A stretch of DNA of 64,000 bases from Mycolicibacterium hassiacum DSM 44199 (lineage in GTDB: Bacteria > Actinomycetota > Actinomycetes > Mycobacteriales > Mycobacteriaceae), in the NCBI RefSeq assembly GCF_900603025.1, contig NZ_LR026975.1, forward strand, positions 620,001 to 684,000, read 5' to 3'. This document shows positions 35,973-48,386 of this stretch, piece after piece. The notes beneath the pieces are model-generated. The model was not told the DNA's origin. It ran no database searches and worked only from the letters and a program-made list of their open reading frames with translations. Each line of letters opens with the position of its first letter. Position 1 is the first letter of the stretch. The position numbers were made by a program, and so were the translations under genes.

Positions 35973-37849
35973 CACAGTTGCACCGCCAGGATCGAAGCGA
36001 CTACCAGGAGCGCGCCGGCCAGCATGGTCAGCGCGTAGGAGCGGGCGTAGCCGGTCTGCACGCGGCGCAGCCCGGACGATATCCGCGACACCAGGGCGGC
36101 CAGTCCGGTGCCCACACCCTCGACCGCCTCGTCGTCGATCTCCACCAGACCGGAGGCCACCAGCCGGCCGGGACGCATGAACACCTCCTCGTTGAACGCG
36201 TCGCCGTAGAGGTCCTTGCGGGCGGCGACGGTCAGCGCCGACCCGGCGGGCGGCTCCGCCGGCACCGGCCGGGTGCCGTACATCCGGTAGGCGATCACGA
36301 TGCCCACCGCCACGACGGCCAGGATCACGGTGGTGACCAGCCACACCGGTGCGGCGTGGTGGACCTCGTGGGTGCCGACGACCGGTTCGAGCCAGTGCTC
36401 CAGCGTGCCGCCGATGGCGAACGCCGCACCGGAGCCGACGGATCCGATCGCCAGCAGGATCATCGGCCAGGTCATCACCTTCGGCGCCTCGTGCGGATGC
36501 GCCTCGGGGGCCCAGCGTTCCTCACCGAAGAACGTCATCAGCATGACCCGGGTCATGTAGAACGCGGTGATGCCGGCGCCCAGGATCGCGGCGCCGCCGA
36601 GCAGGTAACCCTTCACCCCGCCGGCGCCGAGCGCGGCCTCGATGATGCCGTCCTTGGAGAAGAAGCCGGCCAGCGGCGGCACCCCGATGATCGCCAGGTA
36701 GCCGAGCCCGAAGGTGACGAAGGTGACCGGCAGCGCGGTCCGCAGGCCGCCGTAGCGGCGCATGTTCACCTCGTCGTTCATCGCGTGCATCACCGACCCG
36801 GCGCCGAGGAACAACCCGGCCTTGAAGAAGCCGTGGGTGAGCAGGTGCATGATCGCGAACGCGTAGCCGGCCGGGCCCAGGCCCGCCGCCAGCACCATGT
36901 AGCCGATCTGCGACATCGTCGACGCCGCGAGGGCCTTCTTGATGTCGTCCTTCGCGCAGCCGATGATCGCGCCGAACAGCAGGGTGACCGCGCCGACGAT
37001 GACGACGCCGAGCTGGGCGTAGGGCGCCAGGTCGAACACCGGTCCGGACCGCACGATCAGGTACACACCGGCGGTCACCATGGTGGCGGCGTGGATGAGG
37101 GCCGAGACCGGGGTCGGGCCCTCCATGGCGTCGCCGAGCCAGGACTGCAGCGGCACCTGCGCGGACTTACCGCAGGCCGCCAGCAGGAGCAGCAGCCCGA
37201 TGGCGGTGAGCACGCCCTCGCTCAGCTGCGGGGCGGCCTCGAACACCCCGGCGTAGGAGATCGTGCCGACGTGGGCGAACATCACCATCAGCGCGATCGC
37301 CAGGCCCATGTCGCCGACCCGGTTGACGACGAACGCCTTCTTGGCCGCGGTGGCCGCCGACGGTTTGTGCGTCCAGAAGCCGATCAGCAGGTACGACGCC
37401 AGGCCCACGCCTTCCCAACCGAAGTACAGGCCGAGGTAGTTGTCGGCCAGCACCAGCAGCAGCATTGCCGCCAGGAACAGGTTGAGGTAGGCGAAAAACC
37501 TTCTGCGACCGGGGTCCTCGGCCATGTAGCCGATCGAGTAGATGTGGATCAGCGACCCGACCCCGGTGATCAGCAGCACGAAACACATCGACAGCTGATC
37601 GAGCTGCAGCCCGAAGTCGACCTGCAACTGCGCCACCGGCACCCAGGAGAACAACACCTCGTGGGCGGTGCGGTGTTCGGCGTCGCGGCCGAGCATGTCG
37701 ATGAACAGTTTGGCGCCGACCAGGAACGAGGCCAGCGAGGCCGCGCAGCCCATCAGATGGCCCCAGCTGTCGGTCCGGCGGCCGCCCAGCAGAAGTATCG
37801 TTGCGCCCGCCAGCGGCAGGGCGATCGTCAGCCACACAGGAGTTGTCAT
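35969..37849 (-). CDS. nuoL: NADH-quinone oxidoreductase subunit L
   Basis: 626 residues with about 16 helices and the long lateral helix near the C-terminus. Hallmarks are [20 protein letters not shown] with the conserved Glu, [20 protein letters not shown] followed by [15 protein letters not shown], and [19 protein letters not shown]. It is the distal proton-pumping subunit. The ATG is 7 bp after the nuoK stop. Confidence 0.97.
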   Translation of the reverse strand: MTTPVWLTIALPLAGATILLLGGRRTDSWGHLMGCAASLASFLVGAKLFIDMLGRDAEHRTAHEVLFSWVPVAQLQVDFGLQLDQLSMCFVLLITGVGSLIHIYSIGYMAEDPGRRRFFAYLNLFLAAMLLLVLADNYLGLYFGWEGVGLASYLLIGFWTHKPSAATAAKKAFVVNRVGDMGLAIALMVMFAHVGTISYAGVFEAAPQLSEGVLTAIGLLLLLAACGKSAQVPLQSWLGDAMEGPTPVSALIHAATMVTAGVYLIVRSGPVFDLAPYAQLGVVIVGAVTLLFGAIIGCAKDDIKKALAASTMSQIGYMVLAAGLGPAGYAFAIMHLLTHGFFKAGLFLGAGSVMHAMNDEVNMRRYGGLRTALPVTFVTFGLGYLAIIGVPPLAGFFSKDGIIEAALGAGGVKGYLLGGAAILGAGITAFYMTRVMLMTFFGEERWAPEAHPHEAPKVMTWPMILLAIGSVGSGAAFAIGGTLEHWLEPVVGTHEVHHAAPVWLVTTVILAVVAVGIVIAYRMYGTRPVPAEPPAGSALTVAARKDLYGDAFNEEVFMRPGRLVASGLVEIDDEAVEGVGTGLAALVSRISSGLRRVQTGYARSYALTMLAGALLVVASILAVQLW

Positions 37850-37856
37850 CGCTCGC

Positions 37857-38156
37857 TTAGTGTTTCAGCAGACTGGCGTCGTCGACCGAGGCCGAACGGC
37901 GGGCACGGAAGATGGACACGATGATCGCCAGACCGACGACCACCTCGCAGGCGGCCACCACCATGGTGAAGAAGGCCACCACCTGGCCGTCGAGGTTGCC
38001 GTGCGTACGGGCGAACGCGACGAACGCCAGGTTGCACGCGTTGAGCATCAGCTCCACGCACATGAACACGATGATGGCGTTGCGCCGCAACAACACTCCG
38101 GCCGCGCCGATCGTGAACAGCAGCGCCGATAGGTACAGGTAATTGTCCGGATTCAA
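37857..38156 (-). CDS. nuoK: NADH-quinone oxidoreductase subunit K
   Basis: 99 residues in three helices, with conserved glutamates in [16 protein letters not shown] and in [16 protein letters not shown]. The start codon is TTG (38156) and overlaps the nuoJ stop as TTGA, which fixes the start in spite of the rare codon: the product [17 protein letters not shown] fits the family's N-terminus. Confidence 0.96.
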   Translation of the reverse strand: MNPDNYLYLSALLFTIGAAGVLLRRNAIIVFMCVELMLNACNLAFVAFARTHGNLDGQVVAFFTMVVAACEVVVGLAIIVSIFRARRSASVDDASLLKH

Positions 38157-38914
38157 TCCTCACCCCTGTTGGTCTGGGCGACGGTCCGTTTCTGCAGCAG
38201 CGGGCTGACCGACAACTCCGACGGCGACCCGTCCGGAAGACGCGCGGCCATGTCCACGGCGTTGTTACGGGCGTACACCCCGGGATTCGGCAACGTGGTC
38301 GGATGTCCGCCCGGCTTGAAGCGTTCTTTCGCCAGCTCGCGCTGGGTCTTGCGGCGCTCGAAGCGTTCCCGGTGTGCCAGCACCATCGCGCCGAGGGCGG
38401 CGGTGATCAGCAGCGCGCCGGTGAGCTCGAACGCCCACAGATAGCGGGTGAACACCAGTGCGGCCAGACCCTCCACGTTGCCGCCCGCGTTGGCCGCGGC
38501 CAGGCCGGTGAAGCCGGCGACCGAGACGTTGCCGATGCCGGCGATCAGCAGCACCCCGAACCCGATTCCGACCACGACGGCGGCGACCCGTTGCCCGCGA
38601 ATGGTTTCGATCAGCGCCTCGGAGCTGTCGATGCCGACGAGCATGAGCACGAACAGGAACAGCATCATGACCGCGCCGGTGTAGACGACCACCTGCACGA
38701 CGCCGAGGAACAACGCGTCCTGGGCGATGTAGAACACCGCCAGCACGATCATGGTCAGGGCGAGGAACATCGCCGAGTACACCGCCTTGCGGGCCAGCAC
38801 CACGCCGAGCGCGCTGAGCACCGCGACGGTGCCGAGCACCCAGAACAGAACGGCTTCGGTCGTGGTGGTGCGTGCCGCGGCGTCGCCGACCGATGCGAGC
38901 AGCTCGAAACTCAC
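38153..38914 (-). CDS. nuoJ: NADH-quinone oxidoreductase subunit J
   Basis: 253 residues. Five helices (for example [40 protein letters not shown], the conserved helix 3 with a pi-bulge) are followed by a long cytoplasmic tail of about 80 residues ([20 protein letters not shown] ...). The tail is longer than in E. coli NuoJ and typical of mycobacteria. GTG 38914 overlaps the nuoI stop as GTGA. Confidence 0.95.
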   Translation of the reverse strand: MSFELLASVGDAAARTTTTEAVLFWVLGTVAVLSALGVVLARKAVYSAMFLALTMIVLAVFYIAQDALFLGVVQVVVYTGAVMMLFLFVLMLVGIDSSEALIETIRGQRVAAVVVGIGFGVLLIAGIGNVSVAGFTGLAAANAGGNVEGLAALVFTRYLWAFELTGALLITAALGAMVLAHRERFERRKTQRELAKERFKPGGHPTTLPNPGVYARNNAVDMAARLPDGSPSELSVSPLLQKRTVAQTNRGED

Positions 38915-39453
38915 TTGGCCGCTCCCGGAACGGGTTCGGATGACGGCAGCGGTTTGATCCGGCCGAGGTAGTAGTCCTCCTCGGTGCTGCCCGGTGCCAT
39001 GTCGTGCGGCGGGGCCTGCATGCCCGGCTGCAGCGGTGCGAGCAGTTTGTCCTTGCCCCAGATGAGATCGGCGCGGTTGTCGTCGGCCATCTCGCACTCG
39101 TTGATCATGGTCAGCGCGCGGGTGGGGCAGGCCTCGATGCACAGGCCGCAGCCGATGCAGCGCAGATAGTTGATCTGGTAGACGCGCCCGTACCGCTCAC
39201 CGGGGGAGTAGCGCTCTTCGGGGGTGTTGTCGGCGCCCTCGACGTAGATGGCGTCGGCCGGGCACGCCCACGCGCACAGCTCACAGCCGATGCACTTCTC
39301 CAGCCCGTCCGGATGCCGGTTCAGTTGGTGGCGGCCGTGATACCGCGGCGCCACCCGCGGGCGTTCGTCCGGGTACTCCTCGGTGATCGGCTTCTTGAAC
39401 ATCGTCCCGAAGGTGACCGCGAAGCCCGCGATCGCCTCGAGAAACTTACGCAT
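38911..39453 (-). CDS. nuoI: NADH-quinone oxidoreductase subunit I
   Basis: 180 residues with two 4Fe-4S motifs, [12 protein letters not shown] and [12 protein letters not shown], which carry clusters N6a and N6b on the path to NuoB. The C-terminal tail ([20 protein letters not shown]) is a mycobacterial-type extension. The ATG overlaps the end of nuoH by 8 bases. Confidence 0.97.
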   Translation of the reverse strand: MRKFLEAIAGFAVTFGTMFKKPITEEYPDERPRVAPRYHGRHQLNRHPDGLEKCIGCELCAWACPADAIYVEGADNTPEERYSPGERYGRVYQINYLRCIGCGLCIEACPTRALTMINECEMADDNRADLIWGKDKLLAPLQPGMQAPPHDMAPGSTEEDYYLGRIKPLPSSEPVPGAAK

Positions 39454-40705
39454 GGGCCGTCTCCTTCGAAGAGTTGCTTGCCTGGCCGGATTCCGACGCG
39501 GACCGGCCGGGCAGGGGCGGCACCGGGAAGAACCCGCTGGGGGTCTGCACCGGAATGGTCTCGGATCGCCTGGCCCGCACCGACCGCCAGATCGCGAACA
39601 CCAGCAGCGCGGCCACCACCAGGGCCACGGCGGTCAGCCCGGTGGTCAGCGCGTCCACCCCCTGATTGCGCATGGTGCGGGTGACCGACACGATGATGAT
39701 CCAGATCAGCGACACCGGGATCAGGACCTTCCAGCCCAGCGCCATGAACTGGTCGTAGCGCAGCCGGGGCAGGGTGGCGCGCAGCCAGAAGTAGAGGAAC
39801 ATGAACATCCAGACCTTGCCCACGTACCACAGCAGCGGCCACCAGCCGGTGTTCGCGCCGTCCCACATGTTGATCGGCCACGGCGCATGCCAGCCGCCGA
39901 GGAACAGCGTGGTCGCCAGCGACGACACCGTCACCATGTTCACGTACTCGGCGAGCATGAACATCGCGAACTTGATCGACGAGTACTCGGTGTGGAAGCC
40001 GCCGACGAGTTCGCCCTCGGCCTCGGGCAGGTCGAACGGGGCCCGGTTGGTCTCGCCCACCATCGAGGTGACGTAGACCAAGAACGACGGCAGCAGCGGG
40101 AACAGGTACCACAGCTTGTCCTGGCTGGCGACGATCCCGGAGGTCGACATCGTCCCGGCGTAGATGAACACCGCCACGAACGACAGCGCCATCGCGATCT
40201 CGTAGGAGATCACCTGTGCGCTCGACCGCAGCCCGCCCAGCAGTGGGTAGGTGGATCCGGATGCCCAGCCCGCCAACACGATCCCGTACACCCCGATCGA
40301 TGTCGCGGCCAGGATGTAGAGCACCGCGACCGGCATGTCGGTCAGCTGCAGCGCGGTGCGGTGACCGAAGATCGACACCTCGCCGCCCATCGGGATCACC
40401 GCGAACGCGATGAACGCGGGGATCACCGCGATCACCGGGGCGGCGAGGTAGACGAACTTGTCGACGCCGGCCGGGATGAGCCCCTCTTTGAGCGCGAGTT
40501 TGACGCCGTCGACCACCGACTGCAGCAGCCCGTTCGGCCCGACCCGGTTGGGGCCGAACCGCATCTGCATGCGGCCGAGGAGTTTTCGCTCGATGAGGAT
40601 GGCGGCCAGCACGTTGAGCATCAGGAAGGCGAAGATCGCGACCGCCTTGAGCAGGATCAGCCACCACGGATCGTGGCCGAACAGGGTGGGATCCGGATGG
40701 GTCAT
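39446..40705 (-). CDS. nuoH: NADH-quinone oxidoreductase subunit H
   Basis: 419-residue membrane subunit that forms part of the quinone chamber. Hallmarks are [20 protein letters not shown], the acidic loop [20 protein letters not shown] followed by HTEYS, and [19 protein letters not shown] proline/serine-rich C-terminal tail follows the last helix. ATG 40705 overlaps the nuoG stop (ATGA). Confidence 0.97.
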   Translation of the reverse strand: MTHPDPTLFGHDPWWLILLKAVAIFAFLMLNVLAAILIERKLLGRMQMRFGPNRVGPNGLLQSVVDGVKLALKEGLIPAGVDKFVYLAAPVIAVIPAFIAFAVIPMGGEVSIFGHRTALQLTDMPVAVLYILAATSIGVYGIVLAGWASGSTYPLLGGLRSSAQVISYEIAMALSFVAVFIYAGTMSTSGIVASQDKLWYLFPLLPSFLVYVTSMVGETNRAPFDLPEAEGELVGGFHTEYSSIKFAMFMLAEYVNMVTVSSLATTLFLGGWHAPWPINMWDGANTGWWPLLWYVGKVWMFMFLYFWLRATLPRLRYDQFMALGWKVLIPVSLIWIIIVSVTRTMRNQGVDALTTGLTAVALVVAALLVFAIWRSVRARRSETIPVQTPSGFFPVPPLPGRSASESGQASNSSKETAHA

Positions 40706-43092
40706 TGTTGTGTCCGTCCGATCTCGACAAGCGCCCCGGAGCCGACGCCGAGCTGTCGGTGCACGGCCGATCCGGGAGAGTTCTGCGGCACCCACACGGT
40801 GCCGTCGGGCATATCGGTGATCTTCAGCGGCAGGGTGATGGCGCCGCGCCCGGTGCGTACCGTCACCGGATCGCCGTCGGCTGCGCCGATGCCGGCGGCG
40901 GTCGCCGCGGACAGGCGGACCACCGACGGCCGGGCGGTTCCGGCCAGGTGCGGTTCGCCGTCCTGCAGCCGGCCGGAGTCCAGCAGCAGCCGCCACGTCG
41001 CCAGCACCGCCTGACCCGGGCCGGGCCGCGGTGGTGGCGGGGCGGCCACCTCCGGGCGAGGCCGGGTTCCGCTCCACCCGCCGAGCCCGGTCAGTTCCTC
41101 GGCCACCGCGGCGGGGGAGGCCACGTTGAGGTCGATGCCGAACTCGTCGGCGAGAATCTGCAGCACCCGCCGGTCAGGGATCGCGTTGGTGGCCAGTGAC
41201 GGCTTGAACGGCCGGATCCGGCCCTCCCAGTTCATGAACGCGCCGTCCTTCTCGACCACCGGCGCCACCGGGAACACCACGTCGGCCAGCTCGGTCACCG
41301 CGCTCTCCCGCAGTTCCAGGCTGAGCACGAACGGTGCGGCCTCGATCGCGGCCACCGCCGCCGCCGGGTCGGGCAGGTCGGCCGGGTCGACCCCGGCGAC
41401 CACCAGCGCGGCCAGCTCGCCGCTGCGGGCGGCGTCGAGGATCGCGGTGGTGTCGCGCCCCGGTTCGGCGGGCAGGTCGTCGACGTGCCAGGCCGCGGCG
41501 GTCTCGGCGCGGGCCGTCGCATCCCCGACCGGGCGGCCGCCGGGCAGCAGGCCGGGCAGTGCGCCGGCCTCCAGCGCGCCGCGTTCACCGGCACGCCGCG
41601 GAATCCAGGCCAGCCGCGCGCCGGTCGCCGACGCCAGCCGCGCGGCCGCCGACAGCGCTCCGGGCGCGGTGGCCAGCCGTTCGCCGACCAGGATGACCGC
41701 ACCCGGCCGGCCGAGCCCGGCATCGCCGGCCAGGGCGTCCAGGGCGGCGGCCTCACCCCCCGGCGGGGTGGCGATGAGCTGTGCGCCGAGCTTGGTCAGC
41801 GCCGGGGTGGCGTACGGTGCGATGGCTGTGACCCGCAGGCCGTGCTTGCGAACCGCCTTGCGCAGCCGCAGGAACACGATCGGCGACTCTTCCTCGGGTT
41901 CGAACCCGGCCAGCAGCACCGCCGGGGCCTTCTCCAGGTCGGCGTAGGTCACCGCCAGCGGCCGCCCGGCGATCTCGGCCGCCAGGAACTGCTCCTCCTC
42001 GGCGCTGTGCGGCCGGGCGCGGAAGTCGATGTCGTTGCTGCGCAACACCAGTCGGGCGAACTTCGAGTAGGCGTAGGCGTCCTCGAGCGTCACCCGGCCG
42101 CCCACCAGCACCCCGGCGTTGCCGCGGGCGGCGGTCAGCGCGGCCGCGGCCACCGCGATCGCCTCCGACCAGGACGCCGGGCGCAACTTGCCGTCGTCGT
42201 CGCGGACCAGGGGAGTGGTGATGCGGTCGTCGGAGGTCGCATAGGTGAACGCCCAGCGCCCCTTGTCGCAGTTCCACTCCTCGTTGACCTCCGGGTCGTC
42301 ACCGGCCAACCGCCGCAACACCTTTCCGCGCCGATGGTCGGTGCGCTGGGCGCAGCCGGAGGCGCAGTGCTCGCACACACTGGGGCTGGAGACCAGGTCG
42401 AACGGGCGGGCCCGGAACCGGTAGGCGGCTCCGGTGAGCGCCCCCACCGGGCAGATCTGGACGGTGTTGCCGGAGAAGTACGACTGGAACGGCTCGTCGG
42501 GGGCGATGCCCACCTGTTGGCGGGCACCGCGTTCCAGCAGCGCGATGAACGGGTCCCCGGCGATCTGCTCGGAGAACCGGGTGCAGCGGGCGCACAGCAC
42601 GCAGCGTTCGCGGTCCAGCAGCACCTGCGAGGAGATCGGGATCGGTTTCGGGAACGTGCGTTTGACGTCGGTGAACCGGGTTTCCGGGCGGCCGTGCGCC
42701 ATCGCCTGGTTCTGCAGCGGGCACTCGCCGCCCTTGTCGCACACCGGGCAGTCCAGCGGATGGTTGATCAGCAGCAGTTCCATCACGCCCTGCTGGGCCT
42801 TGTCGGCCGCCTCCGAGGTGTGCTGGGTGCGCACCACCATGTCCTGGGTGCATTCGGTGGTGCACGACGCCATCGGCTTGCGCTGCCCCTCGATCTCGAC
42901 CAGGCACTGCCGGCAGGCGCCCACCGGGTCCAGCAGCGGGTGGTCGCAGAATCGTGGGATCTGCACCCCGATCAGTTCGGCGGCCCGGATCACCAGGGTG
43001 CCCTTGGGCACGGTGACCTCCACGCCGTCGATGGTCAGGGTGACCATCTCCACGGCGGGGGTGCCGGTTTCGGCGCCGACGGTCTGGGTCAT
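40702..43092 (-). CDS. nuoG: NADH-quinone oxidoreductase subunit G
   Basis: 796 residues. The N-terminal 2Fe-2S ferredoxin-like domain has [18 protein letters not shown] and CTTEC; the His-ligated cluster follows in [17 protein letters not shown]; a 4Fe-4S cluster is in [10 protein letters not shown] ... CPVGA; and the further cluster of many bacterial NuoG proteins is seen as [15 protein letters not shown] ... CDKGRW. The remainder is a molybdopterin-oxidoreductase-like domain without cofactor. The 73-bp gap before nuoF is the widest but one in the operon; I see no clear promoter in it. Confidence 0.96.
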   Translation of the reverse strand: MTQTVGAETGTPAVEMVTLTIDGVEVTVPKGTLVIRAAELIGVQIPRFCDHPLLDPVGACRQCLVEIEGQRKPMASCTTECTQDMVVRTQHTSEAADKAQQGVMELLLINHPLDCPVCDKGGECPLQNQAMAHGRPETRFTDVKRTFPKPIPISSQVLLDRERCVLCARCTRFSEQIAGDPFIALLERGARQQVGIAPDEPFQSYFSGNTVQICPVGALTGAAYRFRARPFDLVSSPSVCEHCASGCAQRTDHRRGKVLRRLAGDDPEVNEEWNCDKGRWAFTYATSDDRITTPLVRDDDGKLRPASWSEAIAVAAAALTAARGNAGVLVGGRVTLEDAYAYSKFARLVLRSNDIDFRARPHSAEEEQFLAAEIAGRPLAVTYADLEKAPAVLLAGFEPEEESPIVFLRLRKAVRKHGLRVTAIAPYATPALTKLGAQLIATPPGGEAAALDALAGDAGLGRPGAVILVGERLATAPGALSAAARLASATGARLAWIPRRAGERGALEAGALPGLLPGGRPVGDATARAETAAAWHVDDLPAEPGRDTTAILDAARSGELAALVVAGVDPADLPDPAAAVAAIEAAPFVLSLELRESAVTELADVVFPVAPVVEKDGAFMNWEGRIRPFKPSLATNAIPDRRVLQILADEFGIDLNVASPAAVAEELTGLGGWSGTRPRPEVAAPPPPRPGPGQAVLATWRLLLDSGRLQDGEPHLAGTARPSVVRLSAATAAGIGAADGDPVTVRTGRGAITLPLKITDMPDGTVWVPQNSPGSAVHRQLGVGSGALVEIGRTQQ

Positions 43093-43165
43093 CGAGACAC
43101 CTCCACGAGTGGCCGCATCGATCTCGGGCCCGGTGAACTCCCGCGCTGCATCAGGGGGGTCGCGG

Positions 43166-44482
43166 TCACACGCCCACCCCCTCGGTGGCCATCAGCGTCG
43201 ACGCGTGCGGGTCGAACGGACAACCGCCGGACAGATGCGCGATGTACTCGTCGCGGAAGTACTTGATCGACGACATGATCGGGGACGCCGCGCCGTCGCC
43301 GAGTGCGCAGAACGATTTCCCGAAGATGTTGTCGGAGATGTCGAGCAGCTTGTCGATGTCGGCCGCGGTGCCTTGGCCGGTCTCCAGCCGCTCGTAGATC
43401 TGTACCAGCCAGTAGGTGCCCTCCCGGCAGGGCGTGCACTTGCCGCAGGATTCGTGCGCGTAGAACTCGGTCCAGCGCCGGACCGCGCGGACCACGCAGG
43501 TGGTCTCGTCGAAGATCTGCAGCGCCTTGGTGCCCAGCATCGAGCCGACCGACGCCATGCCCTCGTAATCCAGTGGCACATCGAGGTGCTGGTCGGTGAG
43601 CAGCGGTGTCGACGACCCGCCCGGTGTCCAGAACTTCAGCTTGTGTCCGGCCCGGATGCCGCCGGCGTACTCCAGCAGCTCCCGCAGCGTGATGCCCAGC
43701 GGGGCCTCGTACTGGCCGGGCCGGGTGACGTGGCCGGACAGCGAGTACAGCGTGAAACCGGGCGATTTCTCGCTGCCCATCGACCGGAACCAGTCGATCC
43801 CGTTGAGCACGATCGGCGGGACGCTGGCGATCGACTCGACGTTGTTGACCACGGTCGGGCAGGCGTACAGACCGGCCACCGCGGGGAACGGCGGGCGCAG
43901 CCGGGGCTGGCCGCGGCGGCCCTCCAGCGAGTCCAGCAACGCGGTCTCCTCGCCGCAGATGTAGGCGCCCGCGCCGGCGTGCACGACCACCTCGAGGTCG
44001 AAGCCGGAGCCGAGGATGTTGCGGCCGAGATAGCCGGCCTCGTAGGCCTCCGCCACCGCGGCCTGCAGCCGCCGCAGCACCGGTACCACCTCGCCGCGCA
44101 CGTAGATGAACGCGTGGTTGGCCCGGATGGCGTAGGCCGCGATGATCACCCCTTCCACCAAGAAGTGCGGGGTGGTGTACATCAGCGGAATGTCCTTGCA
44201 GGTGCCGGGTTCGGACTCGTCGGCGTTGACCACCAGGTAGTGCGGCTTGGCCCCGGCGCCGGTGTCGCCCTGCGGGATGAACGACCACTTGGTGCCGGTC
44301 GGGAAGCCCGCACCGCCGCGGCCGCGCAGCCCGGAGTCCTTCACCAGCGTGATGACGTCGTCGGGTGACATCGACAACGCGCGCTCGAGGGCCCGATAGC
44401 CGTCATGCCGGCGGTAGGTGTCCAGCGTCCACGGCTCGGGCTCGTCCCAGAACCGGCTCAATACGGGGGTCAGTGCGGTCAT
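43166..44482 (-). CDS. nuoF: NADH-quinone oxidoreductase subunit F
   Basis: 438 residues. The FMN/NADH-binding glycine-rich motif is [18 protein letters not shown], followed by [16 protein letters not shown]. The C-terminal 4Fe-4S cluster N3 is [11 protein letters not shown] with a distant Cys in [10 protein letters not shown]. It accepts hydride from NADH. ATG 44482 overlaps the nuoE stop (ATGA), so the open frame running further upstream is not used. Confidence 0.97.
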   Translation of the reverse strand: MTALTPVLSRFWDEPEPWTLDTYRRHDGYRALERALSMSPDDVITLVKDSGLRGRGGAGFPTGTKWSFIPQGDTGAGAKPHYLVVNADESEPGTCKDIPLMYTTPHFLVEGVIIAAYAIRANHAFIYVRGEVVPVLRRLQAAVAEAYEAGYLGRNILGSGFDLEVVVHAGAGAYICGEETALLDSLEGRRGQPRLRPPFPAVAGLYACPTVVNNVESIASVPPIVLNGIDWFRSMGSEKSPGFTLYSLSGHVTRPGQYEAPLGITLRELLEYAGGIRAGHKLKFWTPGGSSTPLLTDQHLDVPLDYEGMASVGSMLGTKALQIFDETTCVVRAVRRWTEFYAHESCGKCTPCREGTYWLVQIYERLETGQGTAADIDKLLDISDNIFGKSFCALGDGAASPIMSSIKYFRDEYIAHLSGGCPFDPHASTLMATEGVGV

Positions 44483-45255
44483 TTGTCCGAATCCGTTGCT
44501 TTCGGGTCGGTTTCGGCCGTGTTCGGCCCGGATGTGCCCGCCTCGGGGGCGTGCATGCCGTTGGCGCGGGCGATCCGCAGCCCGGCCAGGGTGGCGTCGC
44601 CGGGTCCGCCCTGTGCGGCGGTTCCGTCCGGATCCGGCAGGCCGGCAAGGATTCTCGCGGTCTGCCTGAACGTGCACAGCGGCGCGCCGCGGCTCGGGGT
44701 GACGGTCTGGCCGGCGCGCAGCGCATCGACGAGTTCGCGGGCGCTCGACGGTGTCTGGTTGTCGAAGAACTCCCAGTTGACCATCACCACGGGGGCGTAG
44801 TCGCAGGCCGCGTTGCATTCCACGTGTTCGAGGGTGATGCGGCCGTCGGCGGTGGTCTCGCCGGCGTGGATTCCCAGGTGGTTCTCGAGTTCCTCGAGGA
44901 TCGCGTCGCCGCCCATGATCGCGCACAGGGTGTTCGTGCACACCCCGACCAGATAGTCCCCGGTGGGGGTGCGGCGATACATCGAGTAGAACGTGGCGAC
45001 CGCGGTGATCTCCGCGTCGGTGAGGCCGAGTTGCTCTGCGCAGAAAGCGATTCCCGCCGGCGTGAGGCAACCGTCCTCGGACTGCACCAGGTGCAGCAGC
45101 GGCAGCAGCGCCGAGCGGCTCTGCGGGTACCGCGCGATGATCTTCTCGGCATCGGCGCGCAGGCGTTCGACCACGTCGGCCGGATACGTCTTGCGCCCGT
45201 GGATCGGCGGCCCGGGCTCGTCGGGGCGCTGCCCCAGTTCCAGGAAAACGCTCAT
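44479..45255 (-). CDS. nuoE: NADH-quinone oxidoreductase subunit E
   Basis: 258 residues. The 2Fe-2S cluster ligands are in CTNTLCAIMGG and VECNAACDYAPVV. A C-terminal extension of about 70 Gly/Ala/Asp/Ser-rich residues makes it longer than E. coli NuoE. The ATG lies 43 bp after the nuoD stop. Confidence 0.96.
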   Translation of the reverse strand: MSVFLELGQRPDEPGPPIHGRKTYPADVVERLRADAEKIIARYPQSRSALLPLLHLVQSEDGCLTPAGIAFCAEQLGLTDAEITAVATFYSMYRRTPTGDYLVGVCTNTLCAIMGGDAILEELENHLGIHAGETTADGRITLEHVECNAACDYAPVVMVNWEFFDNQTPSSARELVDALRAGQTVTPSRGAPLCTFRQTARILAGLPDPDGTAAQGGPGDATLAGLRIARANGMHAPEAGTSGPNTAETDPKATDSDK

Positions 45256-45298
45256 GTGTGCCTTCTCTTCTCGCCGCAGGTTCTCGCCTTGGCCGTCA

Positions 45299-46636
45299 CT
45301 AGCGGTCCACCCCGCCCATGACCGGATCGAGCGAGGCCACCGCGGTGATCGCGTCGGCGACCATGCCGCCCTCGCACATCGCCGCGACCGCCTGCAGGTT
45401 GTTGAACGACGGATCGCGGTAGTGCACCCGGTAGGGCCGGGTTCCGCCGTCGGACACCATGTGCACGCCGAGTTCGCCGCGCGGTGACTCGACGGCGACG
45501 TAGACCTGCCCGGGCGGCACCCGGATGCCCTCGGTGACGAGCTTGAAGTGGTGGATCAGGCCTTCCATCGACTGGCCCATGATCCTGGCGATGTGTTCGG
45601 GCGAGTTGCCCAGCCCGTCCGGGCCGAGCTTCAGATCCGCCGGCCAGGCCAGCTTCTTGTCCTCGATCTTCACCGGGCCGGGCTTGAGCCGGTCCAGGCA
45701 CTGCTCGATGATCTTCAGCGACTCGTGCATCTCCTTGACGCGAATCAGGTAGCGCCCGTAGGAGTCGCAGCGGTCATCGGTGATCACGTCGAACTCGTAG
45801 GTCTCGTATCCGCAGTAGGGCTGCGCCTTGCGCAGATCGTGCGGCAGCCCGGCCGAGCGCAGCACCGGTCCGGTGACCCCGAGCGCGATGCAGCCCTCCA
45901 GGTCCAGGTAGCCGATGCCCTGGGTGCGGGCCTTCCAGATGTAGTTCTCGTTGAGCAGGTCCTCAAGATCCTTGAGCCGCTTCGGCATCAGCTTGAGCAG
46001 TTCACGAATCTTCGGAATCGCGTCGTCCGGGAGGTCGATCGCCACCCCGCCGGGCCGGATGTAGGCGCTGTTCATCCGCAGCCCGGTGATGGTCTCGAAG
46101 ATCGACAGGATCTGCTCGCGTTCCCGGAAGCCGTAGAACATGGCGCTCATGGCACCCAGCTCCATGCCGCCGGTCGCGAGCGCGACGAGGTGGCTCGAGA
46201 TGCGGTTGAGCTCCATCATCATCACCCGGATGACATTGGCCCGCTCCGGGATGTCGTCGGTGATCCCGAGCAGCTTCTCGACTCCGAGGCAGTAGACCGC
46301 CTCGTTGAAGAACGGCGACAGGTAGTCCATCCGGGTGACGAACGTGACCCCCTGCGTCCAGGTGCGGAACTCCAGATTCTTCTCGATTCCGGTGTGCAGG
46401 TAGCCGATTCCGCACCGGGCCTGGACGATGGTCTCGCCCTCGATCTCCAGGATCAGCCGCAGCACGCCGTGGGTGGAAGGGTGCTGCGGGCCCATGTTGA
46501 CGACGATCCGTTCGCCGGTATGCGATTCGGCCGCTTCGCGGGCGGCCGCGACCACCTGATCCCAGTCCTGGCCACCGACGAGTACCACCTTCTCGTCGCT
46601 GCCCGAACCGGTCGGCTGCGCAGCTGGAGCGTTCAT
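45299..46636 (-). CDS. nuoD: NADH-quinone oxidoreductase subunit D
   Basis: 445-residue 49-kDa-type subunit that forms the quinone site with NuoB. Hallmarks are [20 protein letters not shown] (quinone-site His), [32 protein letters not shown] and the C-terminal [17 protein letters not shown] roughly 45-residue N-terminal extension precedes the core. ATG 46636 overlaps the nuoC stop by one base (TGATG). Confidence 0.97.
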   Translation of the reverse strand: MNAPAAQPTGSGSDEKVVLVGGQDWDQVVAAAREAAESHTGERIVVNMGPQHPSTHGVLRLILEIEGETIVQARCGIGYLHTGIEKNLEFRTWTQGVTFVTRMDYLSPFFNEAVYCLGVEKLLGITDDIPERANVIRVMMMELNRISSHLVALATGGMELGAMSAMFYGFREREQILSIFETITGLRMNSAYIRPGGVAIDLPDDAIPKIRELLKLMPKRLKDLEDLLNENYIWKARTQGIGYLDLEGCIALGVTGPVLRSAGLPHDLRKAQPYCGYETYEFDVITDDRCDSYGRYLIRVKEMHESLKIIEQCLDRLKPGPVKIEDKKLAWPADLKLGPDGLGNSPEHIARIMGQSMEGLIHHFKLVTEGIRVPPGQVYVAVESPRGELGVHMVSDGGTRPYRVHYRDPSFNNLQAVAAMCEGGMVADAITAVASLDPVMGGVDR

Positions 46637-47379
46637 CAGTTGTAGGCCCTCCGTTGGTCGGGTGGCGGGATCGTGGCGCCCTTGAACTGCACCGGGATTC
46701 CGCCCAACGGGTAGTCCTTGCGCTGCGGGTGTCCCACCCAGTCGTCGGGCATCTCGATGCGGGTCAGGCTGGGATGGCCGTCGAAGATGATCCCGAAGAA
46801 GTCGTAGGTCTCCCGCTCGTGCCAGTCGACGGTCGGATACACCGAGAACAGCGACGGGATGTGCGGATCGGCGTCCGGCGCGGCGACCTCGAGGCGGATC
46901 CGCCGGTTGTGCGTGATCGACATCAACGGGTAGACCGCGTGCAGTTCCCGGCCGGCGTCCTCGGGATAGTGCACCCCGCTGACGCCCAGACAAAGTTCGA
47001 AGCGCAGCCCCGGATGGTCGCGCAGGGTCTTGGCCACCAGGGGCAGCTTTCCGCGATCGACCTCCAGCGACAGCTGGTCGCGGTAAACCACGACGCGTTC
47101 GATCGATTCGGCGAAGTCGGCGGGCCCGAGCGCTTCCTCCAGGGTGTCGACGACCTCGTCGAAGTAGCTGCCGTACGGGCGCGGGGAACTGCCCGGCAGC
47201 GCCACCGGACGCACCAGCCGGCCGTAGCCGGAGGTGTCGCCGGTGTCGGTGTTGCCGAACATGCCCCGCCGGATCCGGATGACCTCGGGTGGCGCCTCGT
47301 ACGCCCGCGGCTGGGATCCGTTGGGGGACTGGCCGGTGTCGGCCTGATCCGTGTTCCGACCGTTGCTCGAGTTACTCAT
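46636..47379 (-). CDS. nuoC: NADH-quinone oxidoreductase subunit C
   Basis: 247-residue 30-kDa-type subunit. The signature is [20 protein letters not shown] followed by [20 protein letters not shown]. The N-terminal 45 residues are polar and low-complexity ([20 protein letters not shown]). The ATG overlaps the nuoB stop by one base. Confidence 0.96.
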   Translation of the reverse strand: MSNSSNGRNTDQADTGQSPNGSQPRAYEAPPEVIRIRRGMFGNTDTGDTSGYGRLVRPVALPGSSPRPYGSYFDEVVDTLEEALGPADFAESIERVVVYRDQLSLEVDRGKLPLVAKTLRDHPGLRFELCLGVSGVHYPEDAGRELHAVYPLMSITHNRRIRLEVAAPDADPHIPSLFSVYPTVDWHERETYDFFGIIFDGHPSLTRIEMPDDWVGHPQRKDYPLGGIPVQFKGATIPPPDQRRAYN

Positions 47380-47933
47380 CACCGCAACAGTCCCTTGAGT
47401 TCGATCGTGGGCTGGGCTGCCAGGGCGGCCTCCTCGGCGGCCCGGATCGCCTCCTCCCGGTGCACGCCGAGCGGCATCTCCTGAATCTTGTCGTGCAGCT
47501 TGAGGATCGCGTGCAGCAGCATCTCCGGGCGCGGCGGGCACCCGGGCAGGTAGATGTCCACCGGCACCACGTGGTCGACGCCCTGGACGATCGCGTAGTT
47601 GTTGAACATCCCGCCGGAGGAGGCGCACACGCCCATCGCCAGCACCCATTTGGGTTCGGCCATCTGGTCGTAGATCTGCCGCAGGACCGGCGCCATCTTC
47701 TGGCTGACCCGGCCGGCGACGATCATTAGGTCGGCCTGCCGCGGGGTCGCCGAGAACCGCTCCATGCCGAACCGGGCGATGTCGAACCGGGGGCCGGCGG
47801 TGGCCATCATCTCGATGGCGCAGCAGGCGAGTCCGAAGGTGGCCGGCCACAGCGATCCCTTCCGGATGTAGCCCGCCACCTTCTCGACGGTGGACAGCAG
47901 GATTCCGCCGGGAAGCTTCTCTTCTATACCCAA
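47379..47933 (-). CDS. nuoB: NADH-quinone oxidoreductase subunit B
   Basis: 184 residues carrying cluster N2, with ligands in [18 protein letters not shown] and LPGCPPRPE. The start is TTG 47933 ([10 protein letters not shown]), inside the last codons of nuoA, a 10-base overlap; no ATG or GTG fits the family's N-terminus. GAGGAGG lies 7 nt upstream of the TTG. Confidence 0.96.
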   Translation of the reverse strand: MGIEEKLPGGILLSTVEKVAGYIRKGSLWPATFGLACCAIEMMATAGPRFDIARFGMERFSATPRQADLMIVAGRVSQKMAPVLRQIYDQMAEPKWVLAMGVCASSGGMFNNYAIVQGVDHVVPVDIYLPGCPPRPEMLLHAILKLHDKIQEMPLGVHREEAIRAAEEAALAAQPTIELKGLLR

Positions 47934-48295
47934 TCCAGGCCTCCTCGCCGCCAGACGTATGCATAGGCCACGAAGACCACGACCATGAACAGCAACATCT
48001 CGACCAGAGCGAACAGCCCCAGGCTGTCGAACGCGACCGCCCACGGGTACAGGAAGACGATCTCGATGTCGAAGATGATGAACAGCATCGCGGTCAGGTA
48101 GTACTTGATCGGGAACCGCTGGCCCGCCGCGGCGGCGTGAGCTACCTCCGGCAGCGGCTCGATGCCGCACTCGTAGGGCTCGAGTTTGGACCGGTTGTAG
48201 CGCCGCGGACCGACCAGCAAAGCAATGACCACCGATACGACCGCGAATCCGGCTGCGATCGCGCCGAGCACCAGTATTGGCGTGTACAGATCCAT
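47924..48295 (-). CDS. nuoA: NADH-quinone oxidoreductase subunit A
   Basis: 123 residues in three helices, with the conserved loop [20 protein letters not shown] and [20 protein letters not shown]. First gene of the 14-gene nuo operon. GAGGGAG lies about 14 nt before the ATG. Upstream, TAGGGT (minus strand, 48348-48343) is a candidate -10 with a 41-nt leader, though no good -35 is seen. Confidence 0.97.
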   Translation of the reverse strand: MDLYTPILVLGAIAAGFAVVSVVIALLVGPRRYNRSKLEPYECGIEPLPEVAHAAAAGQRFPIKYYLTAMLFIIFDIEIVFLYPWAVAFDSLGLFALVEMLLFMVVVFVAYAYVWRRGGLDWV

Positions 48296-48386
48296 AGCCG
48301 AGCAAACGCTCCCTCGTGGGCTGTCGATGTGAGCTTACCCACACCCTAACCCCTGATCGGACCCACGCCACACATTTTGGTTAGTA

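Noticed and set aside
35978..37924. 648-codon plus-strand frame antisense to nuoL
   Set aside because: Composition is His/Gln/Arg/Gly-rich with no domain, and the opposite strand encodes a clear NuoL.
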